Part shown: positions 8,761 to 18,510 of the stretch, piece by piece
Position numbering within the stretch: the first letter of the stretch is position 1
Layout of the letters: every line of letters begins with the position of its first letter
Source of the DNA: Gluconobacter sp. P1C6_b
GTDB taxonomy: Bacteria; Pseudomonadota; Alphaproteobacteria; Acetobacterales; Acetobacteraceae
Assembly (NCBI RefSeq): GCF_018811945.1
Contig: NZ_JACRVU010000014.1
Coordinates: forward strand, 1 to 64,000
DNA length: 64,000 bases
Direction of reading: 5' to 3'
The notes under the pieces: model-generated
The model's database searches: none
What the model saw: only the letters and a program-made list of their open reading frames with translations
What the model was told of the DNA's origin: nothing
Position numbers and translations under genes: made by a program

Positions 8761-9924
8761 ATGGACCGGGCTTTCCCAATGAGCGATTCCCTCCAGCGTA
8801 CTCCCCTTTACGATCTGAATCTGGAACTTGGCGCGAAGATGGTGCCGTTCGCAGGCTTTGAAATGCCGATCCAGTTCCCGGCCGGGCTGATGACCGAGCA
8901 TCTGCACACGCGCGAACAAGCCGGTCTGTTTGATGTGTCCCATATGGGGCAGATCCGCATTGCCGCGAAAAGCGGAGACGTGAAGGACGCGGCTGCGGCT
9001 CTGGAGACGCTGGTTCCGGCTGATTACGTCGGGCTTGCCGCCGGGCGTCAGCGTTATGGACTGCTGACCAATGAGAAGGGCGGAATTCTGGATGACCTGA
9101 TGGTCGCCAATATGGGCACGGACCTGCTGGTTGTCGTCAATGCGGGCTGCAAGGTTCAGGACGTCGAGCGGATCGAGAAGGCGCTGTCTGATCGCTGTGT
9201 GGTAACGCGCCAGTTCGACCGTGCGCTTATGGCGCTTCAGGGCCCTGCGGCGGAAGCGGCTCTGGCGCCGCTCTGCCCGGCCGTGAAGGACATGCGCTTC
9301 ATGGATGTGATCGAGACCGAGCTTGCCACGGCGACTGGGCCTGTGCCCGTGACGGTGTCGCGCTCCGGTTACACGGGCGAGGACGGGTTCGAAATCGGCT
9401 GTGCGGGCGCGGATGCCGAAAAGGTCGCACGCGCGATTCTGGCGCAGCCGGATGTGCTGCCGATCGGACTGGGCGCGCGGGATTCGCTGCGTCTTGAAGC
9501 CGGGCTGTGCCTGTATGGCAATGACATCGATGTCACGACCACGCCGGTTGAGGCGTCGCTGGGCTGGGCGATCCAGAAGGCGCGCCGTGAAGGCGGTGTG
9601 CGCGAGGGTGGCTATCCGGGTGCGGACGTTGTGCTGAAGCAGACGCGCGATGGCGTAGAGCGCAAGCGCGTCGGGCTGGTTGCGGATGGCCGGGCTCCGG
9701 TGCGGGCAGGGGCGAAGCTCTTTGCCGATGCTGAGGGGCAGAAGGAAATCGGGGTGGTCACGTCCGGGGCGTTTGGCCCGAGCGTGAAGGCTCCTGTTGC
9801 GATGGGATATGTCACGCCGGATCACGCGGCGGTGGATACGCCCGTCTTTGCGGAACTGCGGGGCAAGTATGTGCCGCTGCATGTGCGGGCGATGCCGTTC
9901 GTGGCCCCCGGCTTCAAGCGCTGA
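8761..9924 (+). CDS. gcvT: Glycine cleavage system T protein (aminomethyltransferase)
   Basis: GcvT takes the aminomethyl group from lipoyl-GcvH, releases ammonia and forms 5,10-methylene-tetrahydrofolate. The 387-residue protein has RTPLYDLNLELGAKMVPFAGFEMP near the N-terminus in two parts, VSHMGQIR (about 59-66), YTGEDGFEI (about 204-212) and LRLEAGLCLYGNDID. The ATG at 8761 has only a weak ribosome site; a second ATG at 8779 would give the more usual short N-terminus. It is under the glycine riboswitch and is followed by gcvH. Confidence 0.93.
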   Translation: MDRAFPMSDSLQRTPLYDLNLELGAKMVPFAGFEMPIQFPAGLMTEHLHTREQAGLFDVSHMGQIRIAAKSGDVKDAAAALETLVPADYVGLAAGRQRYGLLTNEKGGILDDLMVANMGTDLLVVVNAGCKVQDVERIEKALSDRCVVTRQFDRALMALQGPAAEAALAPLCPAVKDMRFMDVIETELATATGPVPVTVSRSGYTGEDGFEIGCAGADAEKVARAILAQPDVLPIGLGARDSLRLEAGLCLYGNDIDVTTTPVEASLGWAIQKARREGGVREGGYPGADVVLKQTRDGVERKRVGLVADGRAPVRAGAKLFADAEGQKEIGVVTSGAFGPSVKAPVAMGYVTPDHAAVDTPVFAELRGKYVPLHVRAMPFVAPGFKR

Positions 9925-9960
9925 ATTTACAGTCGAACTTCAGATCAGGAAAAAGCAGCA

Positions 9961-10320
9961 ATGACGACCTATTACACCAAGTCCCATGAATGGATCCGCG
10001 TCGATGGCGAGCAGGCCATTGTCGGCATTACCGCACACGCCTCTGAAGAGCTGGGCGAGCTGGTGTTCGTCGAAGCCAAGGATGAGGGCACGGAAGTCGC
10101 CGCCGGTGATGCGGCAGCGGTCGTCGAGTCCGTGAAGGCAGCCTCCGACATCTATGCGCCGGTTGCGGGCGTACTGGCTGGATTCAATGACGCGTTATCC
10201 GATGATCCGACGCTGGTGGGCAAGGATCCGGAAGGCGAGGGCTGGATTTTCCGCATGACGGTTTCCAACCCGGACGACCTCAAGGGCCTGCTGACAGCCG
10301 AACAGTATAAGAGCCTCTGA
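9961..10320 (+). CDS. gcvH: Glycine cleavage system H protein
   Basis: The 119-residue lipoyl carrier shuttles the aminomethyl group between GcvP, GcvT and the lipoamide dehydrogenase. Lys59 in [14 protein letters not shown] is the lipoylation site. The N-terminal [11 protein letters not shown] and C-terminal EGWIFRM segments are typical. It starts 36 nt after gcvT and is certainly co-transcribed with it. Confidence 0.97.
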   Translation: MTTYYTKSHEWIRVDGEQAIVGITAHASEELGELVFVEAKDEGTEVAAGDAAAVVESVKAASDIYAPVAGVLAGFNDALSDDPTLVGKDPEGEGWIFRMTVSNPDDLKGLLTAEQYKSL

Positions 10321-10328
10321 GGGGAGGG

Positions 10329-10358
10329 GGGGTCTGCGCTGGCAGGCCCCGTTTTTTC
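10329..10358 (+). terminator. Terminator-like hairpin between gcvH and gcvP
   Basis: GGGGTCTGC pairs with GCAGGCCCC (nine pairs, one G-T) around GCTG and is followed by GTTTTTTC. It is a strong intrinsic terminator by appearance, so gcvP may be expressed less than gcvTH or from its own promoter. Confidence 0.8.
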
Positions 10359-10396
10359 TTCAGCCTGCCCCCGATTTCCGCCACTGCTTTCATGAA

Positions 10397-13252
10397 ATGC
10401 CAGAGAACCTGCCTGTGACGACCTTGTGGCCTGCCCAGACCGAAGATTTCAGCTCCCGCCATATTGGCCCGCGCCCTTCCGAAATCGGAGAGATGCTGCG
10501 TGTCGTGGGGGCTTCTAGCCTTGATGACCTGATCGACCGCACCATTCCGGCCGCCATTCTCGATCGCGGGGATCACGGGATTGGTGCGGCCCTGACCGAA
10601 CAGGATGCACTGGCGCGTCTGCGGCAGATTGCCTCGCGCAATCAGGTTCTGACGTCCATGATCGGGCAGGGCTACTACGATACGGTTCTGCCGCCGGTCA
10701 TCCAGCGGAACATCCTGGAAAATCCGGCCTGGTACACGGCTTACACGCCGTATCAGCCCGAAATCAGTCAGGGCCGTCTTGAGGCGCTGCTGAACTTCCA
10801 GACGCTGGTGGCGGATCTGACGGGGCTGGACATTGCCAATGCGTCCCTGCTGGACGAGGGCACGGCCTGTGCGGAAGCCATGGCGCTGGCGCAGCGCGTG
10901 GGCAAGTCGAAGGCGACGGCGTTCTTCGTGGATGCCGATACGCACCCGCAGACGGTTGCCGTGATCCGCACGCGGGCCGAGCCTCTGGGCTGGGATGTTG
11001 TGGTCGGTGATCCGGAGACGGATCTGGAGGCGTCTTCCGTCTTTGGCGCGCTGCTGTCCTATCCGGGCTCTTCGGGGCGCGTGCGGGATCTGCGCGGCGT
11101 GATTGCGGCGTTGCATGAGAATAGTGCGATTGCGGCTCTGGCCTGCGATCCACTGGCTCTGGTCATGCTGGAAAGCCCGGGCGCACTGGGCGCGGATATC
11201 GCGATCGGCTCGATGCAGCGTTATGGCGTGCCGATGGGCGCCGGTGGTCCACATGCGGCGTTCATGGCGACGCGCGATGCGTTCAAGCGGCACATGCCGG
11301 GGCGTCTGGTTGGGGTGTCGCGCGATAGTGCGGGCAAGCCGGCCTATCGTCTCGCACTTCAGACGCGCGAGCAGCATATCCGTCGCGAGAAGGCCACGTC
11401 CAACATCTGCACGGCGCAGGCCCTGCTGGCGATCATCGCGTCCATGTATGCGGTCTATCACGGTCCGGAAGGGCTGAAGGCGATTGCCGCGCGCACGCAC
11501 CGGATGGCGGCGATCCTGTCCGCCGGGCTGAAGGCCCTGGGCGCAACGGTTGAGACGGATGTGTTCTTCGACACCATCACCGTTCAGGCTGGTGCTTCTG
11601 CGTCGCAGGTTCTGGCGCGTGCCGTGGCATCGGGCATCAACCTGCGTGATGCGGGGGATGGCCGGATCGGCGTGTCCTGCGACGAGACCACGACACCGGA
11701 GACGATCCGCGCGGTCTGGGCGGCGTTTGCGGGCGAGGGGGCGGACCTGTCGGCCATCGAGCAGGCGCTCGATGTGGCTGATGCGCTGCCGGAAACGCTG
11801 TCGCGATCTGCACCGCTGCTGACGCATCCGGTGTTCCATGCGCACCGCTCCGAGACCGACCTGCTGCGCTACATGCGTGCGCTGGCCGACAAGGATCTGG
11901 CGCTGGACCGGACGATGATCCCGCTGGGCTCCTGCACGATGAAGCTCAATGCGACGGCAGAGATGATCCCCATCACCTGGCCGGAATTCGCGCGGATTCA
12001 TCCGTTCGCACCCGCCGATCAGGTTCAGGGTTATGCCGAACTGTTCGCCTATCTGGAGCGCACGCTCTGTGCGATTTCGGGTTATGACGCCGTGTCGCTT
12101 CAGCCGAATTCCGGCGCGCAGGGCGAATATGCGGGGCTTCTGGCGATCCGTGGCTATCATCGTGCACGTGGGGATGAGAACCGCGACGTCTGCCTGATTC
12201 CGGCCTCCGCACACGGGACCAATCCGGCTTCTGCCCAGATGGTCGGGATGCGGGTTGTCGTCGTGGCCTGCGATGAAAATGGCAATGTCGATGTCGAGGA
12301 TCTGAAGGCGAAGATCGCGCAGAATGACGGGCGCGTGGCAGCCATCATGATCACCTATCCGTCCACGCATGGCGTGTTCGAGGAGCGGATCGTCGAAATC
12401 TGCGAGCTGGTTCATGCAGCCGGCGGTCAGGTCTATCTGGATGGCGCGAACCTCAATGCACAGGTTGGTCTGGCGCGACCGGGGCTGTATGGCGCGGATG
12501 TCTCGCATTTCAACCTGCACAAGACGTTCTGCATTCCGCATGGCGGCGGTGGGCCGGGCATGGGGCCGATCGGTGTGGGTAAGCATCTCGCGCCCTATCT
12601 GCCGGGACAGCATGGCATTGCGGTGTCCGCTGCGCCTTTCGGGTCGGCGTCCATTCTGCCGATTTCCGCAGCTTACATCATGATGATGGGCGACGAGGGA
12701 CTGCGTCAGGCCACGACGATGGCGATCCTGAATGCGAACTACATCGCCTCGCGTCTGGAAGGGCATTATCCGGTTCTGTATCGCGGCACGAACGGCTTTA
12801 CGGCGCATGAATGCATCGTGGATCTGCGGCCGCTGAAGGATGCGGTCGGCGTGACAGTGGACGATATTGCCAAGCGTTTGATCGATCACGGGTTCCATGC
12901 GCCAACGGTCAGCTTCCCGGTGGCCGGGACGTTCATGATCGAGCCGACGGAATCCGAAGGCAAAGGCGAGCTGGATCGCTTCTGCGATGCCATGATCGCC
13001 ATTCGCGCGGAGATTGCGGAGGTCGAAGCCGGGCGTGTGGCGATGGATGCCAGCCCGCTGCGCTTTGCGCCGCATACGACGGCCGATCTGGCGGGGGATT
13101 GGGAGCGGTCCTACAGCCGTGAGGCAGGATGTTTCCCCGGTGGCGTGGATACGTCGAAATACTGGTCGCCGGTCGGGCGTCTGGACAATGCCTGGGGGGA
13201 CCGGAACCTTGTCTGTTCCTGCCCGGATATTTCGACCTACGCGGAAGGCTGA
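10397..13252 (+). CDS. gcvP: Glycine dehydrogenase (decarboxylating), P protein
   Basis: This PLP enzyme decarboxylates glycine and loads the aminomethyl group onto GcvH. The 951-residue chain is the single-polypeptide (P1+P2 fused) form. The N-terminal half has [12 protein letters not shown] and GQGYYDT, and the C-terminal half has the PLP lysine K709 in [18 protein letters not shown]. The start has no strong ribosome site, but [11 protein letters not shown] precedes the conserved RHIGP at the usual distance. Confidence 0.96.
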   Translation: MPENLPVTTLWPAQTEDFSSRHIGPRPSEIGEMLRVVGASSLDDLIDRTIPAAILDRGDHGIGAALTEQDALARLRQIASRNQVLTSMIGQGYYDTVLPPVIQRNILENPAWYTAYTPYQPEISQGRLEALLNFQTLVADLTGLDIANASLLDEGTACAEAMALAQRVGKSKATAFFVDADTHPQTVAVIRTRAEPLGWDVVVGDPETDLEASSVFGALLSYPGSSGRVRDLRGVIAALHENSAIAALACDPLALVMLESPGALGADIAIGSMQRYGVPMGAGGPHAAFMATRDAFKRHMPGRLVGVSRDSAGKPAYRLALQTREQHIRREKATSNICTAQALLAIIASMYAVYHGPEGLKAIAARTHRMAAILSAGLKALGATVETDVFFDTITVQAGASASQVLARAVASGINLRDAGDGRIGVSCDETTTPETIRAVWAAFAGEGADLSAIEQALDVADALPETLSRSAPLLTHPVFHAHRSETDLLRYMRALADKDLALDRTMIPLGSCTMKLNATAEMIPITWPEFARIHPFAPADQVQGYAELFAYLERTLCAISGYDAVSLQPNSGAQGEYAGLLAIRGYHRARGDENRDVCLIPASAHGTNPASAQMVGMRVVVVACDENGNVDVEDLKAKIAQNDGRVAAIMITYPSTHGVFEERIVEICELVHAAGGQVYLDGANLNAQVGLARPGLYGADVSHFNLHKTFCIPHGGGGPGMGPIGVGKHLAPYLPGQHGIAVSAAPFGSASILPISAAYIMMMGDEGLRQATTMAILNANYIASRLEGHYPVLYRGTNGFTAHECIVDLRPLKDAVGVTVDDIAKRLIDHGFHAPTVSFPVAGTFMIEPTESEGKGELDRFCDAMIAIRAEIAEVEAGRVAMDASPLRFAPHTTADLAGDWERSYSREAGCFPGGVDTSKYWSPVGRLDNAWGDRNLVCSCPDISTYAEG

Positions 13253-13280
13253 GCAGTTTTCCAGTCCAGTGTTTCTGGCA

Positions 13281-13310
13281 AAGGCGTCTTCCTTCGGGGA
13301 GGCGCCTTTC
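13281..13310 (+). terminator. Terminator after gcvP
   Basis: GGCGTCTTCC pairs with GGGAGGCGCC around a TTCG tetraloop, with an A-run before and TTTC after. It lies 30 nt past the gcvP stop codon. Confidence 0.8.
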
Positions 13311-13374
13311 TGCTGTCCGGTCCTTTAGGGACGGATACCCGGCATGGGTTCTTTATCACAAAAGGGTGAGGTAT

Positions 13375-13390
13375 GGTTTCACGTGAAACG
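13375..13390. promoter_or_regulatory. parS-like ParB binding site 1
   Basis: The 14-base core GTTTCACGTGAAAC is a perfect palindrome and identical to the centre of the bacterial parS consensus (TGTTTCACGTGAAACA). Only the two outermost bases differ. It lies in the gap between gcvP and the next gene. Confidence 0.75.
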
Positions 13391-13447
13391 CTGCCCGCCG
13401 CCTGAAGAGGCTCCAGGGCAGCTTCATTGTTGATGAGGAGTTCCACC

Positions 13448-13759
13448 ATGAGCCAGACGGTTCACATCACGGCCGTTGTCACGGTTCCCGCTGAACATGC
13501 GGCAGCGGCAGAGGCAGCTTTTGCGGCCTGTGTCGTGGCATCGCGCCGGGAAGAGGCCTGCCGCCAGTATGTGATCAGCAGGGATATCGAGAAGGCCGGC
13601 CGCTTCGTGGCCAACGAGGTCTGGGCTTCGGAAGCTGGGTTTGAGGCCCATCTCGCCGCGCCGCATTTCAAGGTTCTGGGCGATGCCCTTGCGAAGTGCG
13701 GAGCGCAGGCCGAGATCATGAAGGTCCAGCCGCTGGACGAGGCTACCGACGCAGCCTGA
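13448..13759 (+). CDS. ABM-domain protein, putative quinol monooxygenase
   Basis: This 103-residue protein begins with the strand HITAVVTVPAE and carries RREEACRQYVISRDI and the segment GFEAHLAAPHFKVLGDAL. The last segment aligns with AFEAHLKTPHFGVFAKAV of the protein encoded at 8138-8440. GAGGAG before the ATG at 13448 fixes the start. The family fold is clear; the substrate is unknown. Confidence 0.8.
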   Translation: MSQTVHITAVVTVPAEHAAAAEAAFAACVVASRREEACRQYVISRDIEKAGRFVANEVWASEAGFEAHLAAPHFKVLGDALAKCGAQAEIMKVQPLDEATDAA

Positions 13760-13779
13760 AAAAGCGGTTTGCTTTTTTG
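13759..13779 (+). terminator. Short terminator after the ABM gene
   Basis: AAAAAGC pairs with GCTTTTT around GGTTT and continues into another T. The left arm overlaps the stop codon. Confidence 0.5.
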
Positions 13780-13847
13780 CCGGAATATGTCCCACTCGGG
13801 GATCGACTGCTTTGCGGAGCAGCCTCTGGAAAACAGGAGAGTTTCTT

Positions 13848-14060
13848 ATGGTTTCGATGGTGACGTTCAAGGTTGACGGGATGTCGTGCAACGGATGCTC
13901 GGGCAAGCTGCAGTCCGCGCTGTCCAGTGTTCCCGGCGTATCGTCTGCGCAGGTGACGCTCGATCCCGCGCAGGCCGCCATTCAGTACGATGAGCAGAAA
14001 GTGACACCGGTTGCGTTGCAGCACGTGGTGGAAGACGTCGGGTTCGACGTGATCGCCTGA
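13848..14060 (+). CDS. Heavy-metal-associated (HMA) domain protein, CopZ-like
   Basis: The 70-residue protein is a single ferredoxin-like HMA domain. The metal motif GMSCNGC (residues 12-18) gives the two cysteines that bind Cu(I) or a similar soft metal. It resembles copper chaperones. AGGAGAG lies before the ATG at 13848. No copper ATPase or CueR-type regulator is beside it, so a free-standing chaperone role is an inference. Confidence 0.85.
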   Translation: MVSMVTFKVDGMSCNGCSGKLQSALSSVPGVSSAQVTLDPAQAAIQYDEQKVTPVALQHVVEDVGFDVIA

Positions 14061-14083
14061 AGCGTACCGGAAAGGCCTGTCAC

Positions 14084-14713
14084 CTAGCGATGGTAATGGG
14101 GCAGGCCGATCCCTTTGATGAGCGCTGCGGCACGCAGGCTGAAGCCGGCCAGGACGGCGATGGCTGCCGCGAGTGTGGTGCTCAGACCCAGGGCCGTCAG
14201 GGAGACATAGGTTCCTGATGCCAGGGCAACGGCCGTGACATAGAGTTCAGGCCGGATGATGATGGATGGCACACCGGCCAGAACATCCCGGAAAATACCG
14301 CCCATGCAGGCGCTGACAATGCCCATGAGGGCTGCGGGAATCAGGGGGATGCCGTATGCAAGCGCCTTGGCCGAGCCAAAGACGCCATAGGCCGCAATCC
14401 CGAGCCCGTCGAACCATTCCACAGCGCGTGCAGGCCAGAAGCGCGCGGGCGTGAACCAGACGGCGATGGCGGACAGCAGGCAGGCTGCAATCGGGACGGA
14501 GGTGTGCATCCAGAAGACTGGGGCGCCGATCAGCAGATCCCGCACGGTGCCGCCGCCAACGCCCGTGATGGCGGCAAAGAACATGAAGGTCACGATGGTC
14601 AGGCGTGCGCGCGCGGCTTCGATGGCGCCCGAAATGGCAAAGACAACCGTGCCTGCGATATCGAGGATGGGCAGCGCAGATGTGGAGAAGGCCTGAAGGG
14701 TGGGAGGGATCAT
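14084..14713 (-). CDS. TRIC/UPF0126 family membrane protein
   Basis: The 209-residue integral membrane protein has two repeats of the UPF0126 domain: AISGAIEAARARL...GVGGGTVRDLLIG and the second FGSAKALAYGIPLIP...CMGGIFRDVLAG. This is the bacterial TRIC fold, a trimeric monovalent cation channel with about seven helices. Some relatives have been linked to glycine transport, which is interesting near gcvTHP but unproven. The start at 14713 was chosen because residues upstream are not family-like. Confidence 0.85.
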   Translation of the reverse strand: MIPPTLQAFSTSALPILDIAGTVVFAISGAIEAARARLTIVTFMFFAAITGVGGGTVRDLLIGAPVFWMHTSVPIAACLLSAIAVWFTPARFWPARAVEWFDGLGIAAYGVFGSAKALAYGIPLIPAALMGIVSACMGGIFRDVLAGVPSIIIRPELYVTAVALASGTYVSLTALGLSTTLAAAIAVLAGFSLRAAALIKGIGLPHYHR

Positions 14714-14745
14714 CGGGCCGTCTTGAAGAGGTGTGTTGAAAACAG

Positions 14746-14773
14746 AAAAGCCCGGCACGAAGGCCGGGCTTTC
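14746..14773 (-). terminator. Terminator of glnA
   Basis: On the - strand AAAGCCCGGC and GCCGGGCTTT pair, followed by TCTG. It sits between the glnA stop and the TRIC gene start. Confidence 0.8.
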
Positions 14774-14798
14774 CATGGAAGTGATGTTCTGACCCGGA

Positions 14799-16331
14799 TC
14801 AGACCGAGTAGTACATCTCGAACTCTGCCGGATGCGGCGTGTGTTCGAACTTGTAGACTTCCGGCCACTTGATGTCGATGTAGCTTTCGATCTGGTCCTT
14901 GGTGAAGACGCCGCCTTCGAGAAGGAATGCGTGGTCTTCCTTGAGGGCTTCGAGAGCTTCACGGAGCGAACCGCAGACCGTCGGGATCTGGGCCAGCTCT
15001 TCCTTCGGCAACTCGTACAGATCCTTGTCCATGGCGTCGCCCGGGTGGATCTTGTTGCGGATGCCGTCAAGGCCGGCCATCAGCATCGCCGCAAAGGCGA
15101 GGTATGGGTTGGCGGTCGGGTCCGGGAAGCGGACTTCAACGCGCTTGGCCTTCGGGTTGGTCGCATGCGGGATACGACACGAAGCCGAACGGTTTGCAGC
15201 GGAGTAGGCCAGAAGCACGGGGGCTTCGAAGCCCGGGATCAGGCGCTTGTAGGAGTTGGTGGACGGGTTCGTGAAGGCGTTCAGGGCCTTCGCGTGCTTG
15301 ATGATGCCACCGATGTAGAACAGCGCGTCTTCGGACAGGTCAGCGTACTTGTCGCCAGCGAAGGTCGGCTTGCCGTCCTTCCAGATGGACTGGTGGACAT
15401 GCATGCCCGAGCCATTGTCGCCCGAGATCGGCTTCGGCATGAACGTGGCCGTCTTGCCGTAGGAGTGGGCGACGTTGTGCACGCAGTACTTGTAGATCTG
15501 CATGAAGTCGGCGGACTTCACGAGCGTGTCGAACTTCGTGCCGAGCTCGTGCTGCGACTGCGCGACTTCGTGGTGATGCTTCTCGATCGGCAGGCCCATT
15601 TCGCCCATCGTGGAGAGCATTTCGGCGCGCAGGTCGTTTTCGCTGTCCACGGGCGGGACCGGGAAGTAGCCACCCTTGACGACAGGGCGATGACCCATGT
15701 TGCCTTCCGGATAGGCCTTCAGGGAAGCGCCGGGGCCTTCGATGCTGTCGAGCTGGTACATGCCGAAATTCGGGCCTGTGCCGAACTGCACGTTGTCGAA
15801 GATGAAGAACTCGGCTTCCGGACCGAAGAACGCCGTGTCACCGAAGCCGGCATCCTTGAGGTAGGCTTCTGCGAGCTTGGCAGTCGAGCGCGGGTCGCGG
15901 TTGTAGAAGTTGCCCGTCTTCGGATCGATGATGTCACAGAACAGGATCAGCTGCGGCTTGGCGGAGAACGGATCCATGACGGCCGTTTCCGGATCCGGAA
16001 GCAGGACCATGTCGGACTCGTTGATGGCCTTCCAGCCCTGAATGGAAGAGCCGTCGAACATGAAGCCTTCAACGAAGGTATCGTCTTCGATGGTCGAGAC
16101 TGTCTGGGTCGTGTGGTGCCACTTGCCCTTGGGGTCCGTAAAGCGCAGATCGACGAATTCCGCCGCGTGCTCCTGGATCATCTCGAAGACGCGGGCAACG
16201 GCCTGCGGGTTCGGGGCGGGCGGCTTGCCAGCTGCTGCGGGAGCAGCCTTGGGGGCTGCGGCCTTCGAGGTACGGCGCGCGGGAGCGGCCTTCGGTTTCA
16301 CGGTAGAGGAAGTGGGGGCTTTCTTGGCCAT
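14799..16331 (-). CDS. glnA: Glutamine synthetase type I with Lys/Ala/Pro-rich N-terminal tail
   Basis: GlnA makes glutamine from glutamate, ammonia and ATP. The core (from about residue 42) is a normal GSI-beta of about 469 residues: [31 protein letters not shown]-like [19 protein letters not shown], and the adenylylation Tyr439 in DKDLYELP. It is preceded by about 41 residues ([20 protein letters not shown] and onward) rich in Lys, Ala and Pro, like a histone H1 tail. The total is 510 residues. The start is supported by AAGGCGACAG. No glnB is adjacent. Confidence 0.95.
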   Translation of the reverse strand: MAKKAPTSSTVKPKAAPARRTSKAAAPKAAPAAAGKPPAPNPQAVARVFEMIQEHAAEFVDLRFTDPKGKWHHTTQTVSTIEDDTFVEGFMFDGSSIQGWKAINESDMVLLPDPETAVMDPFSAKPQLILFCDIIDPKTGNFYNRDPRSTAKLAEAYLKDAGFGDTAFFGPEAEFFIFDNVQFGTGPNFGMYQLDSIEGPGASLKAYPEGNMGHRPVVKGGYFPVPPVDSENDLRAEMLSTMGEMGLPIEKHHHEVAQSQHELGTKFDTLVKSADFMQIYKYCVHNVAHSYGKTATFMPKPISGDNGSGMHVHQSIWKDGKPTFAGDKYADLSEDALFYIGGIIKHAKALNAFTNPSTNSYKRLIPGFEAPVLLAYSAANRSASCRIPHATNPKAKRVEVRFPDPTANPYLAFAAMLMAGLDGIRNKIHPGDAMDKDLYELPKEELAQIPTVCGSLREALEALKEDHAFLLEGGVFTKDQIESYIDIKWPEVYKFEHTPHPAEFEMYYSV

Positions 16332-16524
16332 CGATCTGTCGCCTTGCATCGTGTAAACGGCTGCAAAACGATTAAGCGACAAATGCCCGTCTGTCGAGTA
16401 TGGGAAATTACGCCATTTGGCGGATTTATGATTGAATCTTTCGGAAGCGAACCGGAGTTTTCCATATCTGGTCCGGAACTTGCATGGAAAGAGGACAGCG
16501 AGACTCTTTTTGGGAAATATCCTC

Positions 16525-17151
16525 ATGGCCCCTGCTTCCTCATCTCCCGACGGCTGGAAAGACAGCGATCTTCTCCCCCTGCCGGTTGAACAGTATCTGC
16601 ACGAGTTCCGGGGTGGCCTGCTCAGCCTGCCTGAAAGCGAGCGGGATGTGATCGTCGCTGAAGTGCGGGCGCAGGTTGCGGCGCAGGCCCGGCTGGGGGA
16701 AGGGGCGGCGCTGGCGCTTCTGGAAAGACTGGGAAAGCCGGACAGGCTCGCGGCACGCTTTACGATCCGGCACGAACTTTCCGTTGGCGTGCAGCAGTCG
16801 AATCCGTTTGGCTTGGTCTGGGTTCTCCTGCGGCTGGCGGCGGGGAGCCTGGTTGCGTTTGTGGGTGGATTCGTCGTGATCGTGCTTGGTCTGACGGGGC
16901 TTCTGCTGACGGCAATGCCGGTGTTGCGGCTCTTTGTCCCGCAGGATCTTTTTAGGGTGGATGACAATCTGTTTGCGATCACTGTCACCACGGAGGGTGT
17001 GCCGAAAAATGCCAGTCCGCTCTCCTGGGGGGATGCGATCATTTGCTGCTGTGTCGGAATCGTCCTCGTCGTGCTGGCGATGCTTCTTCTGCGGGGGCTG
17101 GGGCAGATCCTGCTCCGTGACATGCGCCGCAAAACGCAAGGGCTGGACTGA
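16525..17151 (+). CDS. HAAS/DUF1700-like membrane protein
   Basis: The 208-residue protein begins with a soluble helical segment, [20 protein letters not shown]...[15 protein letters not shown] (about 20-85). This fits HAAS/DUF1700 domains found in membrane proteins that partner PadR-like regulators. Two or three hydrophobic helices follow (about 97-140 and 173-198). No PadR gene is next to it. The ATG at 16525 has a weak ribosome site; a TTG at 16432 is possible but the added residues look unnatural. Function unknown. Confidence 0.65.
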   Translation: MAPASSSPDGWKDSDLLPLPVEQYLHEFRGGLLSLPESERDVIVAEVRAQVAAQARLGEGAALALLERLGKPDRLAARFTIRHELSVGVQQSNPFGLVWVLLRLAAGSLVAFVGGFVVIVLGLTGLLLTAMPVLRLFVPQDLFRVDDNLFAITVTTEGVPKNASPLSWGDAIICCCVGIVLVVLAMLLLRGLGQILLRDMRRKTQGLD

Positions 17152-17270
17152 GGGACGGGAGACGGGATTTCCATTATGGAACGGAAGGGGAGTGCGAAAG
17201 GCTTTTCAGCTCTCCTTCAGCCTGCGATGGTGCAGGGCATTCTGTTTTCCGTCAGTTCTGGAATCCGTTG

Positions 17271-18434
17271 ATGAAAACGCCCAATCAGTATCTTGCGAGC
17301 CTTCCGACAACCATCTTCACGATTATGTCACAGCTTGCCGTGAAGCATGGGGCGATCAATCTCGGGCAGGGGTTTCCGGATACGGAGGGGCCACAGGACA
17401 TCATTCAGGTCGCGGCGGATGCGCTGCAGGACGGGCGTAACCAGTATGCGCCGCTGACGGGCCTGCCGGAGCTGCGTGAGGCCGTGGCGGCGTCCAACCG
17501 ACGTTTCTATGGGCTTGAAGTCGATCCGGCGACCGAAGTTGTCGTGACGTCTGGCGCGACGGAGGCTCTGGCGGCGTGTCTGATGGCGGTCGTGGAGCCG
17601 GGGGATGAGGTGGTGGTGATCGAGCCGCTTTATGACACCTATCTGCCGGCACTGAAGCTTCTGGGGGCGGTGCCACGCTGTGTGCGGCTTGCCCCGCCGC
17701 ACTGGTCTGTGCCGGAGGCGGAGCTTCGGGCTGCGTTTGGCCCGAAGACCAAGGCGATCATGCTCAATTCGCCGATGAACCCGTCCGGGAAGGTGTTTGT
17801 CCGCGAGGAGCTTGAATTGATTGCGGATCTGGTGCGGGAGCATGATGTCTATGCGATCTGTGACGAGGTTTACGAGCATCTGACGTTTCACGTGAAACAC
17901 GTCCCGCTGATGACGCTGCCGGGGATGCGGGAGCGCTGCATGCGGATCGGGAGCGCGGGCAAGAGCTTCTCCCTGACGGGATGGAAAGTCGGCTATGTGA
18001 CAGCCCCGGCGGCGCTGGCGTCCGTGGTGGCGAAGGCGCATCAGGTTCTGGTGTTCGCAACTGCTCCGAACCTTCAGCGGGCCGTGGCTTACGGGCTGAA
18101 CAAGGATGACAGCTATTACGAAGGGCTGTCGGCGCAGATGGAAATACAGCGGGATCTGCTGCGGGATGGGCTTCATCGGCTGGGTTTTGAAACGCTGCCT
18201 GCGGATGGCAGTTATTTCATCGTGGCGGATATTTCGCGCCATGCGGCCGGACGGGGTGATGTTGAATTCGCGCGCTGGCTGGTGGAACATGCGGGGGTCG
18301 CGACAATCCCGGTTTCGGCTTTCTATGATCCGGAGGGGGATGCCGCGCCACAGAACCTGATCCGGTTCGCGTTCTGCAAAAAGCCGGAGATCCTGCGGGA
18401 GGCCTTGAAACGGCTGGAAAAAGCCCTTTCTTAA
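17271..18434 (+). CDS. PLP-dependent class I/II aminotransferase (MtnE/KAT-like)
   Basis: The 387-residue fold-type I aminotransferase has INLGQGFPDTEGP, YAPLTGLPELREAVA, VTSGATEALAACL, NSPMNPSGKV, CDEVYEHLTF and the PLP lysine in SAGKSFSLTGWKVGY. The closest kinds are methionine/kynurenine aminotransferases (YbdL-like, MtnE). The exact amino donor cannot be read from sequence. A parS-like site lies inside the gene and encodes the FHVKH stretch. Confidence 0.9.
   Translation: MKTPNQYLASLPTTIFTIMSQLAVKHGAINLGQGFPDTEGPQDIIQVAADALQDGRNQYAPLTGLPELREAVAASNRRFYGLEVDPATEVVVTSGATEALAACLMAVVEPGDEVVVIEPLYDTYLPALKLLGAVPRCVRLAPPHWSVPEAELRAAFGPKTKAIMLNSPMNPSGKVFVREELELIADLVREHDVYAICDEVYEHLTFHVKHVPLMTLPGMRERCMRIGSAGKSFSLTGWKVGYVTAPAALASVVAKAHQVLVFATAPNLQRAVAYGLNKDDSYYEGLSAQMEIQRDLLRDGLHRLGFETLPADGSYFIVADISRHAAGRGDVEFARWLVEHAGVATIPVSAFYDPEGDAAPQNLIRFAFCKKPEILREALKRLEKALS
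17884..17899. promoter_or_regulatory. parS-like ParB binding site 2 (inside the aminotransferase gene)
   Basis: GTTTCACGTGAAAC at 17885-17898 is the same perfect palindrome as site 1; the 16-base form CGTTTCACGTGAAACA differs from the consensus only in its first base. It is read through as codons for FHVK in the aminotransferase. Confidence 0.75.
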
Positions 18435-18510
18435 AAGCCCTGTGTTGTGAGCCGGTCTGTGTTCAATCTGTCTGCCGGAAAAGCCGGTCTGTTCTGTCTG
18501 GAGATTTCTC

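Noticed and set aside
10280-13075. 931-codon open frame on the - strand opposite gcvP
   Set aside because: Same explanation: Arg/His/Gln-rich shadow of gcvP, no motifs and no ribosome site.
16332-16524. Sigma-54 (NtrC-type) promoter before glnA
   Set aside because: No TGGCAC-N5-TTGC match was found on the - strand upstream of glnA.
14832-16589. 585-codon open frame on the + strand opposite glnA
   Set aside because: Mirror image of a certain glnA gene; the protein has no recognisable domain.
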